Source: Myxococcales bacterium (GTDB taxonomy: Bacteria; Myxococcota_A; Polyangia; Polyangiales; Polyangiaceae). From it: 35,483 nt of DNA. The first letter of the stretch is position 1, and every line of letters starts with the position of its first letter. A program made the translations under genes and the position numbers. A model generated the notes under the pieces. That model had not been told where the DNA came from, ran no database searches, and saw only the letters and a list, made by a program, of their open reading frames with translations. The stretch covers positions 1-35,483 of the forward strand of contig CAHJWM010000049.1 of NCBI GenBank assembly GCA_903642325.1, given 5' to 3'. Positions 15,117 to 23,721 of the stretch are shown here, piece after piece.

Positions 15117-16439
15117 ATGGCGCAGAACTACGCAGAGCTGATCGTGGACGGTCACCGCATTTTGCCCGCGCTGCTTCGAGACATCGCCGCGGCGGAGCGA
15201 GTGATCCACGTCTCGATCTTTCTCTTCTTTCGCGATCCGGTCGGGGAAGAGCTCGCCGAAGCTTTGGCCGAGCGAGCCCGCGCGGGATTGGACGTGCGCG
15301 TGCTGCTCAACATGGAGAAAACAGCCATGGGCGATCCGTTCTCGACCGGCGAGAAGGAGATGATGAAGCACGATCCGAACATCGACTACGACCCGACCGA
15401 CACGAAGCCGTTGTCTCGAGCCCTGACCGCGGCCGGCGTGCGCGTGCAGGACACGAACATCGACTACGACGCCGAAGTCAAGGTGGCGGACGAGCGGCTG
15501 CACTCGGTCGCTCGACAAATTCGAGGCGCGATCTCGATCGATGACATGCACGTCGACCATCGAAAATTGATCGTGATCGATGGCCGCATCGCCTGGTGCG
15601 GCGGTGCAAACATCGGCGCGCAGTATATGTTTCACGTGCCCTTCGATCCGAAGAAGGACGCTCAAGTCGAGGGCGAAGAGCGGAAGCTTGCGCACCTGCC
15701 TGAGCCGTGGTGGAAATGGCACGATAGCTTGACGCGTTTCGAGGGCCCGCTCGCGCTCGAGTTGGATGCCGTGTTCCGTGAACGCTGGGTGCTCGATGGG
15801 GGAGACGATTATCCGCCCATTACGTCGACCCTCGCCCGTGAGCCGCCTCGCGGGTTAGCCATCGCCGGCGCGAGCATCCATCGCAACGAGCCCGACGAAA
15901 CGCCGAACGGCGTGCGCGAGCTTTACCTACGGCTGATCCGCGAGGCGCGCCGCTCGATTTTCATCGAAAACCCATACCTTTACCATCCGGCGGTCACAGA
16001 GGCGCTGTGCGCGGCAAAGACCGCGCAGCCAAGCTTGTCCGTCGTGCTCGTGGTTCCTGCGGGGCGTCACAACGACAACTCATTCAGCCAAGACGCCCAA
16101 GAGCACGAATACGAGCATTATTTGGCGTGCGGCATAGAAGTGTACGAATATCAAAATCACTTCAACCATTTGAAAATGGCCGTCTTCGACGAACGCTATT
16201 CGATCAACGGCTCGACCAATCTCAACTGGCGCAGCCTGGAGGACGACAAAGATTTCGAGCTCGTAGTGCTAGTGGAGGACGCGCCGTTCGCCCGCTCGGT
16301 CTTGGAGCGCGTGAGGGATGTGGACTTGCCCAACGCGCGGCGCATTTCTACTTCGGACCTGCATGGGTCCTTCGCCGGCCTTCGGCGCCGAGTGCGCGAC
16401 CCACGTACATTGGCGCTCTTAGCGAAACGAATGCTTTGA
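15117..16439 (+). CDS. Phospholipase D / cardiolipin synthase-like protein
   Basis: A 440-aa protein with two HKD motifs: HVDHRKLIVID (H148, K150, D155) followed by GGANIGAQY, and NHLKMAVFD (H351, K353, D358) followed by GSTNLNWRS. The two motifs and their spacing define a complete PLD-superfamily enzyme of the cardiolipin-synthase type. It acts through a phosphohistidine intermediate on phosphodiesters, most likely phospholipids. Unlike typical ClsA it has no N-terminal transmembrane helices, so it is cytosolic or peripheral, as in ClsB-type enzymes. Start: ATG 15117 follows GGGCGG directly; ATG 15105 in frame is possible. It stands alone. Confidence 0.88.
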   Translation: MAQNYAELIVDGHRILPALLRDIAAAERVIHVSIFLFFRDPVGEELAEALAERARAGLDVRVLLNMEKTAMGDPFSTGEKEMMKHDPNIDYDPTDTKPLSRALTAAGVRVQDTNIDYDAEVKVADERLHSVARQIRGAISIDDMHVDHRKLIVIDGRIAWCGGANIGAQYMFHVPFDPKKDAQVEGEERKLAHLPEPWWKWHDSLTRFEGPLALELDAVFRERWVLDGGDDYPPITSTLAREPPRGLAIAGASIHRNEPDETPNGVRELYLRLIREARRSIFIENPYLYHPAVTEALCAAKTAQPSLSVVLVVPAGRHNDNSFSQDAQEHEYEHYLACGIEVYEYQNHFNHLKMAVFDERYSINGSTNLNWRSLEDDKDFELVVLVEDAPFARSVLERVRDVDLPNARRISTSDLHGSFAGLRRRVRDPRTLALLAKRML

Positions 16440-16640
16440 CCTCCGGGTACGTCTGACGAACGCCTCATGATAGTCCGCAATCTTCGATGGTTACACGTAG
16501 GGAAGAGTCGATCGCTTTCCGCTGACGCGGGGACGAGCGAAGCTTGATATCAATACCGTCTTAAACCGCCGGCCACCGCCCACGCAACTTGCGGCCGTGG
16601 GGTATCGCCGGCTTCTTGTCACCGCGAATTAGGAAGCACC

Positions 16641-17960
16641 ATGAAGACCAATTCACCTCTAAAATTCAAGCGCGCGTTGACGGCCGTGGCCGCCACTGGA
16701 CTGCTCACGCTGCTCACCGCTGCTGGTTGCGGCGCGACGGACGGTACCGGCAAGCCGGTGTCCTGCAATGGGCTCGACGTGAACGTCCGCGCCCAGGCCA
16801 CGGTGAAGGCCTATGGCGACGCCGCCGTTGCGCTGAACAATGCCGCCGGTGACGTGGAGAGCAAATGGCTTGCCGTGTGCAACGCGATCAATGGTGAGCT
16901 CGGTGAGGACGACACGCAAAAAAGCGCGGCCAAAGCGTGTGCGGTGCTCGATAAGCGCGTAAAAAAAGCGCTCGCTGCCGGCGTCACGGTCACCCTCAAT
17001 GTGGAAGCCGACTGCCACGCCGACGTGCAAGTGCAGGCCGACTGTGAAGGGCAATGCAAAGTCGAAGCGGCGTGCGACGTGGAAGCCAAATGCGAGCCAG
17101 GCAAACTGGTGGTGGAGTGCAACGGCGCCTGCGACGCCGAGTGCGACGTGAAAGCCCCGAAAGTGGCCTGTGCAGGCAGCTGTGAGGGGACGTGCACGGC
17201 AGACGCCGCCGTCAAATGCCAGGGCCAATGCACGGGCGGCTGCTCAGACCTGAAGTGGACGGGAAGCTGCGATGCGGGCTGTTCCGCAAACTTCAGCGGC
17301 AAATGTGACGGTATGTGCAAAGGAAAGTGCGACGGGACCGAATCGTCGGCCGCTTGCAGCGGTAAGTGCGAAGGGTCATGCGACGGTACCGCCACGGGTA
17401 GCTGCGACGCAAAATGCACGGGCGGGTTCACGGGCAGCTGCTCGGCGGACTGCACGGGCTCGTGCGCGGCAACCGCAACCGCAAACTGCACCGGCAAGTG
17501 CGATGGCACGTGCAAGTACGCGCCGGGCAAGGCCGACTGTAAGGGCGAGTGTCACGGCAAATGCGAAGCCGAAGTCAGCCCTCCGACCTGCACCGGCAAG
17601 TTGGACTGCCAAGGTAGCGCTGATTGCCACGCTTCCTGCCAGGGCCAGGCGAGCGCCAAAGCAAGCTGCAGCTCTTCGGCCACCCTGGTCGTCGCCGGCG
17701 ACGCCGACCTATACGCCGCGATCAACGCTCATATCGGTGAGGTCAAAGAAGCCTTCGCGCTGACGTTTGCCTTGCGAGATCCAATCATCGACTTGGCCGG
17801 CCGAAGCATCGATACCATCAAAGCACTGGGCGATGTCGGCGTACAAGGCGCGGATTGCTTTCTGGGGTCGGCCAAGGTGGCCGGCGAGGCCAGCGTCAGC
17901 ATCAACGTGTCGGTGGAAGCTAGCGCCAGCGTGCAGGGCAAAGGCTCAGCCAGCACCTGA
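16641..17960 (+). CDS. Cysteine-rich repeat lipoprotein (43 Cys)
   Basis: A 439-aa predicted lipoprotein with GGAAG RBS 6 nt before the ATG. The signal peptide ends at C30 (TAAGC). Residues 31-120 are helical with few Cys. Residues 125-343 hold 38 Cys in short degenerate units of the form C-x3-C-x3-C-x(5-9), for example CAGSCEGTC, CDGMCKGKC and CTGKCDGTC, rich in Gly, Lys and Asp. The final ~95 residues return to a helical segment (DLYAAINAHIGEVKEAFALT) and a Ser/Val/Ala tail. Similar Cys-rich lipoproteins occur in Polyangia, with no known function. In the oxidising periplasm the Cys could form a disulfide-knotted rod; metal binding is an alternative. Nothing nearby suggests a pathway. Confidence 0.85.
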   Translation: MKTNSPLKFKRALTAVAATGLLTLLTAAGCGATDGTGKPVSCNGLDVNVRAQATVKAYGDAAVALNNAAGDVESKWLAVCNAINGELGEDDTQKSAAKACAVLDKRVKKALAAGVTVTLNVEADCHADVQVQADCEGQCKVEAACDVEAKCEPGKLVVECNGACDAECDVKAPKVACAGSCEGTCTADAAVKCQGQCTGGCSDLKWTGSCDAGCSANFSGKCDGMCKGKCDGTESSAACSGKCEGSCDGTATGSCDAKCTGGFTGSCSADCTGSCAATATANCTGKCDGTCKYAPGKADCKGECHGKCEAEVSPPTCTGKLDCQGSADCHASCQGQASAKASCSSSATLVVAGDADLYAAINAHIGEVKEAFALTFALRDPIIDLAGRSIDTIKALGDVGVQGADCFLGSAKVAGEASVSINVSVEASASVQGKGSAST

Positions 17961-18016
17961 GGAGGTGCTCGCAGCCCGCAGAGTGAGCAGGTCCAAAGCC
18001 ACTTAGACCACGCGCG

Positions 18017-18058
18017 AAGCCGCCCTGTTGACCGTCGAACGGTGAGCTGAGGCGGCTT
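18017..18058. terminator. Bidirectional terminator-like stem-loop
   Basis: AAGCCGCC (18017-18024) and GGCGGCTT (18051-18058) form a perfect 8-bp stem. Inside, ACCGT and ACGGT (18031-18035, 18039-18043) form a second 5-bp stem. It lies between the convergent ends of the Cys-rich lipoprotein (17960) and the 354-aa orphan (18104). T-tracts are short. Confidence 0.55.
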
Positions 18059-18103
18059 CTGCGTGCCGTGCCGTGCCGACCCTAGCTCCTACCGCTCTGC
18101 GCT

Positions 18104-19168
18104 TCAGCCCAGCCACTTTCTCGCGCCGCTTTCCTGCCATTCGAGCAGAACGGTGATGCCGTCCGCCATGCGCAGTGACAACGACCGTTGTGCAAGCAAA
18201 GCGGGGAGGGCTTCGTGCCAGGTGGCGCTGGAGAAGAGCAGGGCGTAGCCATCTTCCATGGCGCGCGCCTGATCGCCTCGTCCACCGGGCACGATCATCA
18301 GGAATGCGCCGCTTACACGTGCGCCATCCGTGCCGCTTTCGATGAGAATTTTGGAATCTTGTTGGCCCGGATGCCAGACGAGCGCGGCGTTGGCGTCGGC
18401 CGCCATATCGGTCAAGAGCGCGAACGGCGCGCCGTGCGGAAGGCCGGCAAGCCCATGCGCCAAGACGGCTTTCACCTCCGTGGGCAATGAGATGCGCACG
18501 CGATCCTGATCCACCAGAACCGACACGCCGCGCGCGCGGATGCGCTTCACCTTCGCCAGTTGGCTTTCGGCTTCGGCCGGTGTGGCCACGCTCGCGCGCT
18601 TCAAATCACTCCAGGTGGGAGCGGGGAATTGCCCATAGTGCTGGGCGATGCGCGCGAGCACGCGATACACTCCGAAGCTCATGGCGACGCGCAGCTCGTC
18701 ATCGTTCACGACAACCGCCGCCAGGGCGTCGGCGGGCAGCGGGACGTCAGCGAGCGGGCGCGCTTCCGTGTACAATAATCCGTTGTGGCGCGCGCCAAAC
18801 AAGCCGCGCTCGCCGAACTGCGTGAAGTCTCCCGGGCCTACCAGCATGCCCTCTTGCGCCCAGCGGAACGCGGTGGCGAAGAACCGACTGAGCCCTCGCA
18901 TGCGCTGCGTGACGTCTTCGCTCGGCGAAACGAGCAGCGTGATCACGTACTCGCGCTGCTTATAACGTTCGAAGCCGCGCGAAAAAACGCTCAAGAAGTT
19001 ACCGGGTACCCCGGCTCGAGCGAGGTGGGCGTGGAACTCAAGCGCCAACCGGTTCTTCCGCAGGACCACCGACGTTGGCTGGGCGGGGCTTGGCGCCACG
19101 TAGCTCTCGGCTGCGTCGGGCTCGGAGGCGGCGCGGCCCACTCCGAATATCTTCGACCAGACGCTCAT
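18104..19168 (-). CDS. Conserved-looking hypothetical protein, 354 aa
   Basis: I do not recognise a family. The protein is soluble: no signal peptide or membrane helix, though the first 12 residues (MSVWSKIFGVGR) are amphipathic. A disordered segment follows to about residue 30. There are then two alpha/beta-looking halves: FLSVFSRGFERYKQREYVIT with SEDVTQRMRGLSRFFATAF, and later RGVSVLVDQDRVRISLPTEV, GAFLMIVPGGRGDQA, and a final GITVLLEWQESGARKWL. Codon use and the orderly strand/helix alternation support a real gene. ATG 19168 is chosen as the first start after non-protein-like sequence; no strong RBS. It converges on the Cys-rich lipoprotein gene and has 559 bp of gene-free DNA upstream. 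Confidence 0.7.
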   Translation of the reverse strand: MSVWSKIFGVGRAASEPDAAESYVAPSPAQPTSVVLRKNRLALEFHAHLARAGVPGNFLSVFSRGFERYKQREYVITLLVSPSEDVTQRMRGLSRFFATAFRWAQEGMLVGPGDFTQFGERGLFGARHNGLLYTEARPLADVPLPADALAAVVVNDDELRVAMSFGVYRVLARIAQHYGQFPAPTWSDLKRASVATPAEAESQLAKVKRIRARGVSVLVDQDRVRISLPTEVKAVLAHGLAGLPHGAPFALLTDMAADANAALVWHPGQQDSKILIESGTDGARVSGAFLMIVPGGRGDQARAMEDGYALLFSSATWHEALPALLAQRSLSLRMADGITVLLEWQESGARKWLG

Positions 19169-19317
19169 GCGTTCATCTAACGCACACCTGCCCCCCCGTG
19201 CACCAGCGCGATGCTCCCCTCCGGCCATTGCTCCATTGGAAAGGACCGCGGTCAAACTGTCGCCGACCGAGCCCGTGAGCCAGGATCAGCAAGCTTTGAG
19301 CCGCGCGAGCGAACGAG

Positions 19318-19338
19318 CTACCGACTGAGCTACGCTGG
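19318..19338 (-). pseudogene. tRNA-like 5' fragment (acceptor/D-arm remnant)
   Basis: On the minus strand this reads CCAGCGTAGCTCAGTCGGTAG, matching a bacterial tRNA 5' end through the D-loop (TAGCTCAGTCGGTAG). The next bases should be AGC to close the D-stem but read CTC, and no anticodon arm, T-arm (GGTTCGA) or CCA follows. It is either a truncated tRNA remnant or chance similarity. Confidence 0.35.
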
Positions 19339-19578
19339 AAATTGGGTTTGGTGGTCACGCGCCCCATCGGGGCTCGACCAAGCCTTCGGCGTCGCAGACG
19401 GAAGCGTCGATGCCGCCGTACGCGTGCGAGGGACGGAGCCTGTCGGCCTCGTCAGGTCGCAGACGGCGGGGAGCTCGAACGGGCCCTTGCGCACGGCTGG
19501 CTCTCATATCGGATGGTCACACGCCGCCTTCGCACGCGCCCCGCGTGAACGCGGGCCAGAGCCATCTATTGCGTGAGC

Positions 19579-19606
19579 ACCGGTCACGCAGTTTTGCGTC
19601 ACCGGT
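19579..19606. other. 12-bp stem hairpin with 4-nt loop
   Basis: ACCGGTCACGCA and TGCGTCACCGGT pair at 11 of 12 positions around a GTTT loop. It sits about 120 bp upstream of the SMP-30-like gene and over 400 bp from the divergent gene. It could terminate an unannotated transcript or be a binding site; no T-tract follows directly. Confidence 0.5.
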
Positions 19607-19727
19607 AGTCAATCCTTTGTTCCATTGCGTTCGCGTCGTGTCGCGCGACCGAGCACGCTCAGTGACGTGCCGCTTGCTTGCAGGGGATCTTGCGCGGCGC
19701 CGGGCGAAGGCCCAAGATGACGCACGC

Positions 19728-20906
19728 ATGATTAGGATCGATAAATCTCATCGGCGATGGAGCGGGCGCGGGCTGCTGCTTCCGCTGTTTGCGTTGGCAT
19801 CGGCATGCGCGTCGGATGCCCCGCAGTCCGAGGCTTCTGGAGGGGCGCCCGCAGGGACGTCGGGCGCTAGCGCCGCCGGCGGCAGCGCGCCGGGAGCCGC
19901 CGGCTCAGCAGGGAATGGGCTCACGTCGAGCGGCGGCGCGCCGAGCAGCGCGGGCGCGGTGGGTGGCTCGAATAGCGCTGGCAGGGACTCGAACGGTGAC
20001 GCAGGCGGCATGCTAGGTTCGCCCGCGGGCGGCGGCAGCAGCGGGGTGGGCGGCGCCGCTGGCGGTTCCGCTGGCGGCGCTGGGTTTGCCGGCACGAGCG
20101 GCGCATCGTTTTGGGGACCGACCGGGCCGAAGAAGCAATGGTCTTGTCCGCCGCCGCCGTACCCGGCGCAAACCCTCGGGCCTGCCACGAATATCTGCGC
20201 CGGCTTCACCTACAACTACGGCTACAACGAGGGGCCCACCTGGGTCGCCAGCCAGAACGCCTTCTTTTTCTCGAACTTCACCTCCGGTTCGAATCTGGGC
20301 GGCGACATCATCAAGTACACACTCGGTGGCAGTTGTGAAGTTTGGTTGCACGAGGTCGGTTGTAATGGGCTCGCGGTGAGCCCTTCCGGGAACTTGCTCG
20401 CTGCGTGCCAGGGCCCACGGGCAATTATGGAATACGATCTGCTCAGCAAGAAGGGCCGGGTCGTGGCGGCCATGGTCAATGGCAAGCTGTTCGACTCGCC
20501 CAATGATCTCGTCGCGCACAGCAATGGCACGGTCTACTTTTCGAACACGACCTACGAGCTCGGCAATCGCCCCAAAGGCCTTGGAGAAGCTTTGGTGCGT
20601 ATCGATCCGCTGGGCATGGTGTCGGTCGTCGCAAGCGGCAGCGTCAATGGCGTTGCCCTCTCGCCGGACGAGAAGAAGCTCTACGTCGTCGGCCAAGGCA
20701 CGTGGACACTCGACGACAACGGCGTCCCTCTGCAAAAGGGCGAGCCCACCCCCGGCGGCGATGGCATCGCCGTCGATTGCGCAGGCACGGTCAGCAATAC
20801 CGGAACCAATTCTGCTTATGGTGGGCCAGACGGCAAAACGTTACTAGCCGTGGGCGGCAGCACGAACGCCAAGATCTACAGCGCTACGGTCCCCGGTCTT
20901 CCGTAA
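19728..20906 (+). CDS. SMP-30/gluconolactonase-like lipoprotein
   Basis: A 392-aa exported protein. A signal peptide ends near SACAS (Cys at residue 27; a loose lipobox) and a Gly/Ser/Ala linker runs to about residue 128. A six-bladed propeller of the SMP-30/gluconolactonase/LRE type (PF08450) follows. Its markers are NEGPTWVASQNAFFFSNF with the metal-ligand Glu168, NGLAVSPSGNLLAACQGP, FDSPNDLVAHSNGTVYFSN (Asn259), NGVALSPDEKKLYVVG, and GGDGIAVDCAGTV (Asp345). These are the Glu/Asn/Asp positions that bind the divalent metal in the family, so lactonase or related hydrolase activity is plausible. The substrate is unknown. Extra Cys pairs suggest disulfides. It converges on the kinase gene with a 10-bp gap. 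Confidence 0.87.
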   Translation: MIRIDKSHRRWSGRGLLLPLFALASACASDAPQSEASGGAPAGTSGASAAGGSAPGAAGSAGNGLTSSGGAPSSAGAVGGSNSAGRDSNGDAGGMLGSPAGGGSSGVGGAAGGSAGGAGFAGTSGASFWGPTGPKKQWSCPPPPYPAQTLGPATNICAGFTYNYGYNEGPTWVASQNAFFFSNFTSGSNLGGDIIKYTLGGSCEVWLHEVGCNGLAVSPSGNLLAACQGPRAIMEYDLLSKKGRVVAAMVNGKLFDSPNDLVAHSNGTVYFSNTTYELGNRPKGLGEALVRIDPLGMVSVVASGSVNGVALSPDEKKLYVVGQGTWTLDDNGVPLQKGEPTPGGDGIAVDCAGTVSNTGTNSAYGGPDGKTLLAVGGSTNAKIYSATVPGLP

Positions 20907-20916
20907 ACGCGGCCGC

Positions 20917-22515
20917 TCAATTGTTGGGTGCGCCGTCTGTCGGCGCCGGCGCTTGCGACGCATGAGGCTCGGCCTCTTGGGCTGGCGGTACGGGATCTTG
21001 CGCGGGCGGAGTTGGAGCTTGGGGAGGCGGCGCGGTGGGCGCTGAGTCTTGGGCAGGCGTTACCGGCGCGGGCGTCGCGGGCTCCGGTACGGCCGGCAAC
21101 GACTCCGGCAGTGGCGGCACGGGTACGGGATACTTGGCAGCGGTCTGCTCGTCCGGTTCAGCAGCCGGAACCCCCGCCGCCGGGAATGTAGGCGGTAGCC
21201 GGTTCGTCACTGGCGCGCGGGTCAGCCCTCTGCTTTTCGCCGCTGCGGGCGGGTCAACCGCGTTCAGCGCTGAGGCGCTCGTTAGGGCGACCTCGGCCGG
21301 CATGCTTGGCGCAGACGCTGGTGGCGGGCTAACCAAGGCACTGTCGGGGCTCGGCTCGCTTCGAGCGGGTGCTATCGGCGCCGGCGCCGCCATCGAGCCC
21401 TGCTCGGCTCGTTCCTGCGCGAGAAGGCGAGCATTGCTGCGGGCGTGCCAGAAGTACAGCGCAAATACGGCAATCACGGCGCTCGCCAACAGTGAGACCG
21501 CGCCCAAACGACCCCGCGAGCGAGCCGCAGGCGCCGGCGGCCACGACGCACCGCTCCGCAAGTTGATGCCCGAGGCGATGCGTTGCATCTCCGCCGTCGT
21601 GACGCCCTCGGCCGCCAAAAAGTCTCTCAGCGCAACGGCCAGCTCCGTCGCACTTTGATAACGCTGATTTGGATCTTTGGCCAAGCAGCGACGAATGATG
21701 GCATCGAGCTCTGCCGGGGCGCTGCTCGATAGCTCGAGCAGAGAAGGCGCGGCACCGGCGAGCACTTGGGTATAGATGACGGGTAGTGAGTCACCGTCGA
21801 AAGGGCATTTCCCCGCCACGAGCTCGAACAAGATGGCCCCGAGCGACCAGATGTCGGCGCGCGCGTCGATCTCGAGCGAAGCGCGCATCTGCTCTGGGGC
21901 CATATAGTGCGGCGAACCTACGGCGAAGCCGGCGTTCGTCACCGCCGCCCGCGGGCTTGCTTCGAAAGCGGTGCCAACGTCTTTCGAAACGCCGAAATCC
22001 AAGATCTTCAACACGACACCCTCTGGGGTGTTCGCCAAAAACAAATTTTCTGGCTTCAGATCGCGGTGCACGATGCCGAGCGCGTGCGCTTCATTGAGAC
22101 CTTCACAGGCCTGTAATACCAGCTCCACCGCGGCGCGAGGAGACAACGCGCCGCCCTTGACCAGCGTGCTTGCCAAGTCGGCACCGGTGAGTTGCTCCAT
22201 CACGATGAACGGTGTGCCCGCGCCGGGCTGCTCGACATCGAGCACGCCTACGTCGAGCACGCGTACGACGTGGGCGCCGCGCATGCGGGCGACGGCGCGC
22301 GCTTCGAACAACATGCGCGCCACCACTTCTTCATTCTTCGCAAGCTCCTCGCGCATCAGCTTGATGGCGACGGGAGCTTCCAAATCCAGATGCGTGGCGC
22401 TCAGGACGACGCCCATGCCGCCGGCGCCCAGGAAGCCGTCGATACGGTACTTTCCGGCAACGATCGTGCCGCGGGGCAGGCCAACAGCGGGCGGTGCAAT
22501 CACGGGGTCGTTCAT
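20917..22515 (-). CDS. Transmembrane Ser/Thr protein kinase with Pro-rich tail
   Basis: A 532-aa Hanks-type kinase. Kinase domain, residues 22-300: glycine loop LGAGGMG (29-35), Lys52 in VAIK, catalytic HRDLKPEN (150-157), DFG (173-175), and GSPHYMAPEQ (200-209). All catalytic residues are present and it is an RD kinase, so it is probably active. One membrane helix lies at about 337-356 and is followed by about 175 residues extremely rich in Pro and Ala, presumably periplasmic, which could span or sense the cell wall. There is no PASTA, TPR or WD40 module. ATG 22515 is chosen; a GTG at 22560 is an alternative. Substrates unknown. Confidence 0.93.
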   Translation of the reverse strand: MNDPVIAPPAVGLPRGTIVAGKYRIDGFLGAGGMGVVLSATHLDLEAPVAIKLMREELAKNEEVVARMLFEARAVARMRGAHVVRVLDVGVLDVEQPGAGTPFIVMEQLTGADLASTLVKGGALSPRAAVELVLQACEGLNEAHALGIVHRDLKPENLFLANTPEGVVLKILDFGVSKDVGTAFEASPRAAVTNAGFAVGSPHYMAPEQMRASLEIDARADIWSLGAILFELVAGKCPFDGDSLPVIYTQVLAGAAPSLLELSSSAPAELDAIIRRCLAKDPNQRYQSATELAVALRDFLAAEGVTTAEMQRIASGINLRSGASWPPAPAARSRGRLGAVSLLASAVIAVFALYFWHARSNARLLAQERAEQGSMAAPAPIAPARSEPSPDSALVSPPPASAPSMPAEVALTSASALNAVDPPAAAKSRGLTRAPVTNRLPPTFPAAGVPAAEPDEQTAAKYPVPVPPLPESLPAVPEPATPAPVTPAQDSAPTAPPPQAPTPPAQDPVPPAQEAEPHASQAPAPTDGAPNN

Positions 22516-22615
22516 CGTTGGCGTCGGTTTGTCGGCGGCCGTCGGCCCGCAACCACCCACGCTAGCATAGCAAGACGGATGCCGCTTATGAGGCTTCGCT
22601 GCCCAGGGTTAGCGT

Positions 22616-22626
22616 CCCCCCCCCCC
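22616..22626. repeat. Homopolymeric C11 tract
   Basis: Eleven consecutive C residues lie about 100 bp upstream of the kinase start (G11 on the coding strand). Such tracts are slippage-prone. Its place in the leader or promoter region could affect expression; a sequencing-length error is equally possible. Confidence 0.7.
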
Positions 22627-22714
22627 GGTGCCGTGGACCTGAGCGCCCGCACGCACTACCAAACTGCCACGGTGGTCTAGACGGTGGGCAATTGGTTCCG
22701 CCTCCACTCGAACG

Positions 22715-23707
22715 CTAGCGACCGACTGAGCCCATCATCGCTTCGGGGTACCGCGTGCCCACGGCCGCGCCGATGGGAAACACCGCTTCGACCAAGGCTA
22801 TATCCAAGCTCGTCAGGGGCACGTCTACGGCCTTCAAATTCTCTTCCAAATACTTTCGGCGTTTGGTGCCGGGGATCGGTACGACGTGTGGGGACTTGGC
22901 CATTACCCAGGCCAACGCCAGCTGTGATGGCGTGATGCTGCGTTCTTCGGCGAGCTGACTGATACGCGCCACGAGATCGAGATTCTTTTGAAAGTTTTCG
23001 CCCTGGAAGCGCGGCGAGAAGCGGCGGTAGTCCGCATCATCGAAGTCCTCGAACCTCTTGATTTGACCGGTCAGAAAACCGCGACCGAGCGGGCTGTAGG
23101 CAAGAAACCCGATGCCGAGCTCCTGGCAAACCTCGAGCACGCCGTCCACCTCCGGGTCACGCGTCCAAAGCGAATACTCGGATTGCACGGAAGCGATAGG
23201 GCTCACGCTGTGCGCTTTTCGCAGCGTGTTCGCGTTCACTTCGGACAGCCCGATGTGACGCACCTTGCCCGCTTTCACTAGCTCGGCCATCGCGCCCACC
23301 GTGTCTTCGATTGGGGTGTTCGGATCGACTCGGTGCAATTGATACAAGTCCACGTATTCGACACCGAGCCGCTTCAGACTTCCGTCGATCGATTGCTTCA
23401 CGTACTCAGGCCGACCATTGACTCCTCGATCTTCAGGCCGCGGACCCCGCACGATGCCGAATTTCGTCGCCAACACGAAACTATCGCGCGCTCTGCCGCG
23501 CACGGCCTTGCCCACGAGCTCCTCGTTCGTGTACGGACCGTACATGTCCGCCGTATCCAGCAAAGTGACACCGAGCTCGAGCGCTCGGTCGATCGTCGAT
23601 AGCGACTCAGCTTCATCGCGCTGGTTCTGGCCGTAAAAGTCGCTCATGCCCATGCAGCCAAGGCCGAGCGCCGAAACCGTCAAATTGCCTAGCATTCGTT
23701 TATCCAT
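22715..23707 (-). CDS. Aldo/keto reductase
   Basis: A 330-aa NADPH-dependent oxidoreductase of the AKR superfamily, TIM-barrel fold, cytosolic. The catalytic tetrad is visible: Asp and Tyr in LLDTADMYG, Lys in LATKFGI, His in YQLHRVD. Cofactor-binding segments follow: [23 protein letters not shown] and [16 protein letters not shown]. The sequence style is that of the broad-range YajO/IolS/AKR13 group reducing aldehydes and ketones, often used against reactive carbonyls. The start at ATG 23707 is well supported by AGGAG 7 nt upstream. Two operator-like dyads lie just upstream (23722-23759), so control by a repressor is likely. The regulator gene is not in the window. Confidence 0.94.
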   Translation of the reverse strand: MDKRMLGNLTVSALGLGCMGMSDFYGQNQRDEAESLSTIDRALELGVTLLDTADMYGPYTNEELVGKAVRGRARDSFVLATKFGIVRGPRPEDRGVNGRPEYVKQSIDGSLKRLGVEYVDLYQLHRVDPNTPIEDTVGAMAELVKAGKVRHIGLSEVNANTLRKAHSVSPIASVQSEYSLWTRDPEVDGVLEVCQELGIGFLAYSPLGRGFLTGQIKRFEDFDDADYRRFSPRFQGENFQKNLDLVARISQLAEERSITPSQLALAWVMAKSPHVVPIPGTKRRKYLEENLKAVDVPLTSLDIALVEAVFPIGAAVGTRYPEAMMGSVGR

Positions 23708-23721
23708 CACAGACTCCTCGT

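Larger units (their letters stand above)
19169..19727. other. Gene-free region (559 bp)
   Basis: It lies between the divergent 354-aa orphan and the SMP-30-like gene. It holds a tRNA-like 5' fragment (19318-19338, minus strand) and a strong hairpin (19579-19606). Open frames across it are rich in Arg/Ala/Ser and lack protein-like character. Promoters for both neighbours must lie here, but I cannot point to a convincing pair of boxes. Confidence 0.6.

Noticed and set aside
14907-15722. 271-aa minus-strand frame opposite the PLD gene
   Set aside because: Complement of the first HKD half of the PLD gene; no motif of its own.
18063-18077. GTGCC triplet repeat as a microsatellite of note
   Set aside because: Only three 5-bp copies in intergenic DNA; too short to mean much.
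19268-19340. Complete tRNA gene on the minus strand
   Set aside because: The D-stem cannot close (GCTC against GCTC), and there is no anticodon arm, T-loop or CCA end.
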